Part shown: piece after piece, positions 5,776 to 10,903 of the stretch
How positions within the stretch are numbered: position 1 is the stretch's first letter
Layout: every line of letters begins with the position of its first letter
Assembly: GCA_029288515.1 (NCBI GenBank)
Contig: JARIHB010000167.1
Span: 1-10,903, forward strand
DNA: 10,903 nt
Reading direction: 5' to 3'
Origin: Candidatus Saccharimonadota bacterium
Lineage (GTDB): Bacteria > Patescibacteriota > Saccharimonadia > Saccharimonadales > UBA4665
Position numbers and translations under genes: made by a program
Notes under the pieces: generated by a model
The model's database searches: none
Seen by the model: the letters and a program-made list of their open reading frames with translations, nothing else
What the model was told of the DNA's origin: nothing

Positions 5776-6895
5776 ATTGCTCCTGGCCGTATAGAAGGCG
5801 GCCGAGTTTAGTTAGCTGTTCCGGCCTGCGCACCGCCGCTAAAGCCTCCGGGTGAGTGTAGCGCGGCCGCATACTGGCATGCATAAGCGCATCGCGCACG
5901 TTGCGGCCGACGCCCGTTATAAAGGCGTCAGTACGTTCGGCAACAGCACCGGGGTCATATCCGCAGGCCGGTCCGGCCGCCACCAAGGCTGTATAACGCG
6001 TATCATCAGAGAGATTAGCGGTGTTTGCATGAGTGGTACGGCTGTCCCAACTTACCAGGTCGCCCGCCCTTAGCGGCAGCGGCTGGGCATATTTTTCAAG
6101 ACTGCGGGCAATGAGCTGGGCAGTGTCGAGCTCCACATACTGGCCGTTATTTTTTGCCATAGGCGCGTACTCGCCAAAGTGTTGTTTTGATCCTGGCACG
6201 GCCACAAACGTACCACGCTCGATAGGACAGTCAACCAGCGCCAGTACACCTTGCATTGTACGGAAATCTTTGTGCACATTCGGATTTTGATCTACATGGA
6301 GTGGTAAGGCGGCTGACTCAGCGTGCTGCGGCAGTTTTACCCCGTAGCGGTCAAATGTGGTCCACAAATCATGCCTCCCCCAGATAATCACATGGTGCAA
6401 ATACACGCGGACAGCTTGGCGCAGTTGGGCGAGCGCAGCACTGTGGTAGACCTCAAAAAAGCCGCGGGTAAGTATTGGTACATCATTGGAATCAACCGGC
6501 AGATTGTCAAAGGTTTCAGGCCGAGTAATGTCACAACGCCCCTCCGACAGCGCATTAATAGTGCCCTGGACGTCGTAGATAGCATTGTGGCGATCGTGTG
6601 GCGTAACTACCGCCCGGCTGGCTATTACGCCATAACGCGCCCACTGAGTGAACATCTCTGGTTCGTCCTGGAGCGGATCAAATGCATGTATGTACCCGTC
6701 GGAATTTAGGGGGTATTGGCCGGTCTCGCCACTCAGGGTGCTGTATTCGGCATAGCGCTCCTGTACTGCGGGCAACGCACAACGCACCGCCAGGTGATTA
6801 ACAAGTTCACCATAGGCATCGGTGGTTGGCGCTTCATCAATGTGTTGTACAAGCTCCCGGGTTTGATTGGTAACGATAGCTGCCTCTGCGTACAT
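5765..6895 (-). CDS. Phytanoyl-CoA dioxygenase-like Fe(II)/2-oxoglutarate oxygenase
   Basis: This is a 376-residue oxygenase of the PhyH superfamily. Its iron triad is complete: H200-V-D202 in the LPLHVDQNP motif and the distal H289 in SRTTHAN. R300, 11 residues after the distal His, is placed to bind 2-oxoglutarate. Such enzymes hydroxylate or otherwise oxidise an unactivated C-H bond of a small molecule. The protein is longer than typical PhyH, with about 180 residues before the triad and a 75-residue tail after it. I start it at 6895, where AGGAG precedes the ATG by 4 bases, and not at the in-frame GTG at 6937, which lacks a ribosome site. It is the first gene of the operon, so oxidation may be an early tailoring step. 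The substrate is unknown. Confidence 0.8.
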   Translation of the reverse strand: MYAEAAIVTNQTRELVQHIDEAPTTDAYGELVNHLAVRCALPAVQERYAEYSTLSGETGQYPLNSDGYIHAFDPLQDEPEMFTQWARYGVIASRAVVTPHDRHNAIYDVQGTINALSEGRCDITRPETFDNLPVDSNDVPILTRGFFEVYHSAALAQLRQAVRVYLHHVIIWGRHDLWTTFDRYGVKLPQHAESAALPLHVDQNPNVHKDFRTMQGVLALVDCPIERGTFVAVPGSKQHFGEYAPMAKNNGQYVELDTAQLIARSLEKYAQPLPLRAGDLVSWDSRTTHANTANLSDDTRYTALVAAGPACGYDPGAVAERTDAFITGVGRNVRDALMHASMRPRYTHPEALAAVRRPEQLTKLGRLLYGQEQYDT

Positions 6896-7084
6896 TGCAC
6901 TCCTTTTCCTAACGGATGCGATAAAGCATCGTTTCACCTGTACGATAAGCTAAACAGGCCTCCTAAAATAGATAGAGCGTTTTGAGTCAAATTGATTTGA
7001 GCGACATCCTTTGAGGGAGAGGGTACGATTAGCCTTCCTTTGCAGTATAATTACTAGCTTGAAGCGTAATAACAGGCGATCACT
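6896..7084. promoter_or_regulatory. Divergent regulatory region with palindrome and TTTGAG repeats
   Basis: This 189-base gap separates the minus operon from the plus-strand nucleotidyltransferase gene. It holds a perfect palindrome TCAAAT-TG-ATTTGA (6987-7000), overlapping a second one, TTTGA-G-TCAAA (6981-6991). TTTGAG occurs three times in the same orientation, starting at 6981, 6996 and 7010. On the minus strand TTGACT (6990-6985) could be a -35, but no -10 lies at the right distance. A perfect AGGAGG on the minus strand (6964-6959) is too far from either start codon to serve as a ribosome site. A TATAAT at 7046-7051 serves the plus gene. Confidence 0.45.
7046..7051 (+). promoter_or_regulatory. 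-10 element of the nucleotidyltransferase gene
   Basis: A perfect TATAAT 33 bases before the ATG at 7085 would give a leader of about 27 bases. No -35 match is present at 16-18 bases, so the promoter may need an activator, perhaps one bound at the TTTGAG repeats upstream. The ribosome site is weak (CAGGCG, 6 bases before the ATG). Confidence 0.4.
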
Positions 7085-7621
7085 ATGAGCTACGAAGACG
7101 CGTACGGAGAAAATGCCGACATCTTTTATGGTGGCATGCCGAACCCCAAGATAGAGGAGCGGCGGGCGCTCTTGGCGGCACATCCAGAGCTGCGACTGCG
7201 GGTCGATCCGGACCCGTTGTGCGGAATTATACCTTTTGCTGCCTTTAAGTGTGCGCCGGGGTCATCTGTGGCGCGTGACGAAGCTATCCAAGGGTCGGAT
7301 ATAGACGGCGGGCTTGTGGTATCGCACCAGCCAACGTCGGCAGAAGCAGAAATCGCATTTATTGACGAATTGCGCGCCCAGGGATTTGAAGTGTATCATC
7401 CCAGTGAAGTGAGTGCAGCTAACGCCGCATATGAGGATGCGCTGGCACGTGGTGCCGAACCTACGGAGTACGACCAGCTGCGCAGCAACCGTATAGACCT
7501 AGATTTGAAACGCGTAGACTTTATACCAGAGGATGAGCTGCGTTCCGCTGACCCTTTCGGTCACCCTGGGAGTACATATAAATATGGCTATACCATAGCC
7601 GAATGCCCGGACCAGGAGTAG
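7085..7621 (+). CDS. MNT-type nucleotidyltransferase (Pol-beta superfamily)
   Basis: This 178-residue protein carries the minimal-nucleotidyltransferase signature: G59-S60, then AR (63-64), and S71-D72-I73-D74. This matches the GSxAR...SDID pattern in which the two Asp residues bind metal. A third acidic residue may be D138 or D140 in NRIDLDL. Proteins of this type transfer NMP groups to proteins, tRNA or antibiotics. MNT antitoxins, which AMPylate a HEPN toxin, use the same motif. Here no HEPN-like (RxxxxH) small helical partner is next door, so a toxin-antitoxin pair is not supported. The 34 residues before residue 35 are charged and not recognised. The gene is first in a plus-strand group, 63 bases before the next gene, which has its own promoter. 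Confidence 0.7.
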   Translation: MSYEDAYGENADIFYGGMPNPKIEERRALLAAHPELRLRVDPDPLCGIIPFAAFKCAPGSSVARDEAIQGSDIDGGLVVSHQPTSAEAEIAFIDELRAQGFEVYHPSEVSAANAAYEDALARGAEPTEYDQLRSNRIDLDLKRVDFIPEDELRSADPFGHPGSTYKYGYTIAECPDQE

Positions 7622-7640
7622 CACAGAAATAACGTAGCAT

Positions 7641-7676
7641 AGAACTATTGTTCTAAAAGAATTTTTATTGTATAAT
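7641..7676 (+). promoter_or_regulatory. Promoter with LexA/SOS-box-like operator
   Basis: A -35 TTGTTC (7648-7653) and a perfect -10 TATAAT (7671-7676) are separated by exactly 17 bases. The -35 is embedded in a perfect palindrome AGAAC-TATT-GTTCT (7641-7654), which matches the GAAC-N4-GTTC LexA (DinR) box of Gram-positive bacteria. A repressor bound there would block RNA polymerase. Transcription should begin near 7683, one to three bases before the ATG at 7685, so the mRNA is nearly leaderless. The palindrome could also fold as a short hairpin after the preceding gene, but it has only 5 bp and no direct T tract. Confidence 0.6.
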
Positions 7677-7684
7677 AAATTATT

Positions 7685-8734
7685 ATGTCATCCCTTGATG
7701 GGGCTGCAAGCCCAGAGTTTGCTCACCGTCGTGCCGTGCCCGAAGCTTGGCCCGGCTTGCTTGAACGCGCGCAGAGTCTAATAGACAGCTCACTGGGACA
7801 CGATGGGAATCCCGTTCAATCGCCGGACAATATCGATGCAATGCACGCCGCTATCGCCGGGCTAGATAATGAGGCATTGGAAGCAAATCGCTTTTATGGG
7901 CTCGGGATGGCCTTATGCCACTTTGCCCGGCATCTAAGCGACCCCAACATACACAGCCGCATTGTAGACGACGCCGTGTCCGAGCTGCAATTTCGAGCAA
8001 GTCAGGAAGGCGACCCCTATAAGCCGGGCATGCAGGTAAGCCGTATCGGTGGGTACAGTAAGGAAGAAAATCCTTGGGACGAAATTTCCCATATGTCGGT
8101 CGACGGCCTGCTGCCGGCGCAGCGGTTGCTGGCCGAAAGTTTATACGCAGCGCATAATATACGATCCGCTCGCGAGCCGGACGCGGTTGATACGTTTACG
8201 GAAGTACAGGCGCATGGTTATAGCTTTATAGCGGAAAGCCTTGCGAGCAATGCTGATGCTGGCGTCAGTCTGGTGCTGAAGCGGGGGCTTATGGCACGTG
8301 CGCCCCAAGGGGTTGAAGATGTGACGGTGAATGAATGCATTGACCGTGCCGAGCTCCCCGCCTTTATTAGCAGACTCCGCAAGCCTGCCGTGAGCCTTGC
8401 TCGTACCCGGATCGACGAAATCCAGTATATCGGCTCGGAGGATTATCATCCTATCCAGGATGCTGAAGGTGTCGATAGTAAAGGCGACTGGACTTTCGAC
8501 CGTAGGTATCTCGATACCCCTCCCACTGAGAATCCCGACTTACTATATACTACTCGTCTGGAGTGTCCGGCGATACAAGTACCCGGCCTGATCCCGCTTG
8601 TTAGCGGTTATGCGGCTGATATTGTACGAGTTGCGGACCAGGCGTTCACTGAGACGTATGTGCGGACTGAGGGCGCTGAGCCCACAAAGTATGCAGACCC
8701 TGGTGACTATAGACACTATATCGATGAAGTCTAA
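7685..8734 (+). CDS. Unrecognised 349-aa protein under an SOS-like promoter
   Basis: I do not recognise this protein. It is soluble, acidic in places, and has no signal peptide or membrane segment. The N-terminal third (about 18-105) looks helical. A middle region (115-205) contains a DEISHMSVDGLLPAQRLLAE stretch and further helices. The C-terminal part has an RLECPAIQVPGLIPLVSGY segment (291-309) followed by a helix. Segments of the type CPA..VPGLIPL are vaguely familiar from Saccharibacteria proteins of unknown function, so this may be a lineage-specific family. There is no Shine-Dalgarno before the ATG, which fits a leaderless transcript from the promoter just upstream. It is followed after 62 bases by the methyltransferase-like gene on the same strand. 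Confidence 0.7.
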   Translation: MSSLDGAASPEFAHRRAVPEAWPGLLERAQSLIDSSLGHDGNPVQSPDNIDAMHAAIAGLDNEALEANRFYGLGMALCHFARHLSDPNIHSRIVDDAVSELQFRASQEGDPYKPGMQVSRIGGYSKEENPWDEISHMSVDGLLPAQRLLAESLYAAHNIRSAREPDAVDTFTEVQAHGYSFIAESLASNADAGVSLVLKRGLMARAPQGVEDVTVNECIDRAELPAFISRLRKPAVSLARTRIDEIQYIGSEDYHPIQDAEGVDSKGDWTFDRRYLDTPPTENPDLLYTTRLECPAIQVPGLIPLVSGYAADIVRVADQAFTETYVRTEGAEPTKYADPGDYRHYIDEV

Positions 8735-8741
8735 CATTCTA

Positions 8742-8770
8742 TTGCGGTCGCCAATATTGTGACATAAGAT
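8742..8770 (+). promoter_or_regulatory. Candidate promoter of the methyltransferase-like gene
   Basis: TTGCGG (8742-8747) and TAAGAT (8765-8770) are spaced by 17 bases, matching the consensus at 3/6 and 4/6. Transcription would start near 8777, leaving a 20-base leader with AGGAG (8782-8786) ten bases before the ATG. The match is modest, and read-through from the gene upstream is also possible. Confidence 0.35.
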
Positions 8771-8796
8771 AGTGCCTAAGTAGGAGATACCTGTAT

Positions 8797-10611
8797 ATGA
8801 TCCAGCCCGAGGGCTGCCTAACAAATGAGCCGGAAGGCTTGTTGTCGAACAATGAACGTGCCCAGGCTGCTATAGACCTGCTTGACGAACGGCTTGCCGT
8901 GTTTGAAGAAGCGCTTGTAGAAAGGGCAGATAGGTATATGATGGGCGCTGAACTTATAGCTCAAGCCAAAAAGGGTGACCAGCGAGGGCTCCCTCGTGAT
9001 TTCTGGCTAGACGACAGATGGGCGTACGATTACGCTGCAGCGCTCGGCCAGGGGCGGCATATACGATTGTGGCTCAATGATGGATTGGTGTCACCGCCTG
9101 AGGGGGAGGCTGTTTTTAGAGATCAAAGGCTCTCGGCATATGAAGTCGCCAAACTACTCTACCAGATTGATCCAAGTAACAACACTCAACTGCGGGTGGC
9201 GATAGGCTGCCTGCCTAGGCTGCTGCCAGACGTACAGAATTTCCAATACGATTTCAGCGGTGTTGATAGGTCTGAGAAGCTGATGACAGCATTTTTAGAA
9301 AGCGAGGGTCTTTTTGAAGAAGGTCGTACGAGCGTAGTGCGGCTAGCCGATTATAGTGATAAAGGTAAGCTGTTGATTAATAGCTTAGGCGCGCACGGAT
9401 TAGGCGCGGTGACAACCGACTATCACCCTGGCCAAATGACCTTTAAGCCAACGGGATGGTTACAGAAGTGGATGCATCTCTACGCTGGAACAGTGAGCGA
9501 GTCAGGCATAATACCTCTTGGCCCGATGCTCCGTTCAGACGACCAACAATTAATGTATAGCGTCGCCTTACGAATAGCACCTATGCTCGAGGAAGCAAGC
9601 TCTCATAGCGATATGCAAATAGTAGTAGGGAATCATTCTGATTACACGATGGCGACTATTCTGCGCGGACTCAATGTCATACGCCGTAATAACATTCACC
9701 AGGTGTACTCGGTGCCCGCCTTTCTCGGTATACCCAAAGGTTATACGTTCCCGGCATTTCGTATTGGGCATATGCTTAAGCACGAGCTGGAGAGTTACGT
9801 TTTGGCTGCAGCGCGCTACCATTCGTTTGGTAATTTTGAAGCAGCGCGCTATGCAGAGATCAATTATGAACCTATGAGGCCTCAGGATACGGAAATTAAG
9901 CGGGTTGCGCTGGAAGCTGAAGATGCAGTGATGGGACAGCTCGGCATCGACCCCGCCAAACCCGACACATTACTGAAAGATTTTGAGGCGGCTCACATCT
10001 GTATAGGCAGCAATATGTATCCAGTAATGATGCGTGAGCGTCTGAGCAGCGGCGCTATACTTGGAGTCGACATAGCGCCTGCCGCGAAATCGTACGTGGA
10101 ACAATTGAGGGACGGTTATCATCGTGTTATGTGGACGCAGCACGAGCAGGATATCAAGCAGTCGGCGTGGAAGCTTGGCAAAGACCCGGCTGCATTTGAG
10201 GGCTCGTTCCAACGGGCGATAGATAAGCTCCATATAGTGATAGATGATGCCGGCAAGCTTCCGGAGCGATCATTCAGGCTAGTGGAGATGCATTTTGGCG
10301 CTGAGGCTACCGGGGAAACGCGCTCCAATTTTTACAATATGTTACGTGCTATAGAAGGATCGCTTAAAGATGACGGCATATTCGAGGCGATCTTTACAAT
10401 TAATAGCAGCGATGCGTGGCCTGATGGTAAAAATGAGCTACCTGCCACGGTCCTCGACGAAAGAGACTACGATCTCGCCTTGATCGATAGCGGATTTGAC
10501 ATAGTAGATAAGGTACCTATCGGGACAGATCTGCCTGATGAGCAGAAGCTACGGCCGGGGGAAGATTTTATCTATTATCGCTGCCGATTACGCCGAAATA
10601 CTTCGCAGTAG
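8797..10611 (+). CDS. 604-aa protein with SAM-methyltransferase-like C-terminal domain
   Basis: The C-terminal 200 residues look like a class I SAM-dependent methyltransferase. AAHICIGSNMYP (398-409) sits where the SAM glycine loop should be, and GVDIAP (423-428) gives the acidic residue after strand 2. SFRLVEMHFGAE (492-503) is motif IV-like, and FYNMLRAIEGSLKDDGIFE (512-530) resembles the familiar helix with L-K-x-G-G before strand 5. The glycine loop is degenerate, with one Gly in IGSN in place of GxGxG, so SAM binding is not certain. Residues 1-390 match nothing I know and contain a SVPAFLGIPKGYTFPAFRIG segment (305-324). The start is the ATG at 8797 with AGGAG ten bases upstream, a rather long spacing. 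It may act with the unknown protein encoded just before it. Confidence 0.65.
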   Translation: MIQPEGCLTNEPEGLLSNNERAQAAIDLLDERLAVFEEALVERADRYMMGAELIAQAKKGDQRGLPRDFWLDDRWAYDYAAALGQGRHIRLWLNDGLVSPPEGEAVFRDQRLSAYEVAKLLYQIDPSNNTQLRVAIGCLPRLLPDVQNFQYDFSGVDRSEKLMTAFLESEGLFEEGRTSVVRLADYSDKGKLLINSLGAHGLGAVTTDYHPGQMTFKPTGWLQKWMHLYAGTVSESGIIPLGPMLRSDDQQLMYSVALRIAPMLEEASSHSDMQIVVGNHSDYTMATILRGLNVIRRNNIHQVYSVPAFLGIPKGYTFPAFRIGHMLKHELESYVLAAARYHSFGNFEAARYAEINYEPMRPQDTEIKRVALEAEDAVMGQLGIDPAKPDTLLKDFEAAHICIGSNMYPVMMRERLSSGAILGVDIAPAAKSYVEQLRDGYHRVMWTQHEQDIKQSAWKLGKDPAAFEGSFQRAIDKLHIVIDDAGKLPERSFRLVEMHFGAEATGETRSNFYNMLRAIEGSLKDDGIFEAIFTINSSDAWPDGKNELPATVLDERDYDLALIDSGFDIVDKVPIGTDLPDEQKLRPGEDFIYYRCRLRRNTSQ

Positions 10612-10712
10612 GTGTTATGTGCCTATCTGGAAGAGAAGGTAGATATACTCGACCAAAAAATCGATTGGAGGCGGGAGCTGCATAGATAACATAAAACCAG
10701 TATAGTAGGAGC
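10612..10712. other. Intergenic stretch without a clear feature
   Basis: These 101 bases hold no gene I can support. A TATCT...AGATA inverted repeat near 10624-10645 has no T tract and a long loop, so it is not a convincing terminator. Confidence 0.4.
10701..10706 (+). promoter_or_regulatory. -10 element of the HAD gene, leaderless geometry
   Basis: TATAGT (5/6) is followed by six bases (AGGAGC) and then the ATG at 10713. Transcription would start at or beside the start codon. The AGGAG between them is only one base from the ATG, too close to act as a ribosome site. No -35 match is seen at 16-18 bases. Confidence 0.35.
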
Positions 10713-10851
10713 ATGTACAAAGCCGTTATATTTGACTTCTTCGACGTTATACGTACCGATGCATATAAATCCTGGCTGACAGCCAACAACGTAAAGAATA
10801 AAGCCGCTTACCTGGAGATAGCGCGACAGCAGGACCTAGGCAATATTACTG
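10713..10851 (+). CDS. HAD-superfamily hydrolase, N-terminal fragment
   Basis: Only the first 46 codons are genomic. They read MYKAVIFDFFDVIRTDAYKS and onward, which fits HAD motif I: D8 is the expected nucleophile in VIFDFFDVI. The usual acid-base Asp two residues later is Phe here, with an Asp at position 11. Many DFGGV-type HAD proteins also lack that second Asp, so this need not mean loss of function. The frame would continue into adapter sequence from 10852, so any longer translation is an artefact. Most of the protein, including motifs II to IV, is missing, and the substrate cannot be guessed. Confidence 0.65.
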
Positions 10852-10903
10852 CTGTCTCTTATACACATCTCCGAGCCCACGAGACGGAGCTACATCTCGT
10901 ATG
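10852..10903 (+). other. Illumina Nextera adapter at the contig end (not genomic)
   Basis: The 19-base Tn5 mosaic end CTGTCTCTTATACACATCT (10852-10870) is followed by CCGAGCCCACGAGAC (10871-10885), an 8-base index GGAGCTAC (10886-10893), and ATCTCGTATG (10894-10903), the start of the P7 flow-cell segment. This is the Nextera read-through order, base for base. It marks library read-through that was assembled into the contig, so the biological sequence stops at 10851. Confidence 0.98.

Noticed and set aside
6895..6937. Longer start for the oxygenase at the in-frame GTG (6937)
   Set aside because: No ribosome site precedes the GTG, while AGGAG stands four bases before the ATG at 6895. The added residues (KRCFIASVRKRS) look unlike the rest.
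7085..8734. HEPN-MNT toxin-antitoxin pair
   Set aside because: The neighbour of the MNT-like gene is 349 residues long and I see no RxxxxH HEPN motif in it.
8741..8755. ATTG...CAAT inverted repeat between 7685 and 8797 genes as terminator or operator
   Set aside because: Only four paired bases are solid and the centre does not pair well. It is more simply part of a candidate -35 region.
10620..10650. Terminator hairpin after the methyltransferase-like gene
   Set aside because: The TATCT/AGATA repeat is only 5 bp with a loop of more than 10 bases, and no T tract follows.
1..10903. CRISPR array, insertion sequence or phage genes
   Set aside because: No regularly spaced repeats, transposase motif, terminal inverted repeats or phage structural proteins were seen. 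The Tn5 mosaic end at 10852 belongs to the sequencing adapter.

Overview
The window looks like part of a contig from a Candidate Phyla Radiation bacterium, most likely Ca. Saccharibacteria (TM7). This is an inference. It rests on compact and partly overlapping genes, the standard genetic code (TGA is used as a stop), a small coiled-coil protein of a type I associate with that group, and several proteins that match no well-known family. No rRNA or ribosomal-protein marker is present to settle the taxonomy. The last 52 bases (10852-10903) are not genomic. They are an Illumina Nextera adapter with an index, so the contig truly ends at 10851.

Layout. Bases 1-45 are the 3' part of tRNA-Trp(CCA), followed by an intrinsic terminator. 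A zinc-dependent deaminase of the TadA/CDA fold lies on the minus strand (108-611). Next comes a lower-GC stretch (612-1689) with a small Cys-rich ORF on the plus strand, a small coiled-coil gene on the minus strand, and what look like decayed or frameshifted reading frames between them. A patatin-like phospholipase (1690-2640, plus) then meets a four-gene minus-strand operon tail to tail with 3 bases between the stops.

The operon (6895 to 2644) has three overlapping junctions (11, 17 and 4 bases). It encodes, in order of transcription, a phytanoyl-CoA-dioxygenase-like Fe(II)/2-oxoglutarate oxygenase, a GT-B glycosyltransferase-like protein that recalls cytosylglucuronate synthases, an HPr-kinase-like P-loop protein, and a second GT-B glycosyltransferase of the MJ1255/VC2487 type. 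Together they look like a small glyco-modification or biosynthetic pathway. Its product cannot be read from the sequence.

A 189-base divergent intergenic region with a 14-base palindrome and three TTTGAG repeats separates the operon from a plus-strand group: a stand-alone MNT-type nucleotidyltransferase (7085), an unrecognised 349-residue protein (7685), a 604-residue protein with a degenerate SAM-methyltransferase-like C-terminus (8797), and the truncated start of a HAD-family protein (10713). The promoter of the 7685 gene has a perfect AGAAC-N4-GTTCT palindrome overlapping its -35 element. This is the Gram-positive LexA/SOS-box pattern, so the unrecognised gene, and possibly those after it, may be damage-inducible. 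Three genes (1541 minus, 7685 plus, 10713 plus) have a -10 element only 6-8 bases before the start codon and no usable Shine-Dalgarno, which suggests leaderless transcripts.
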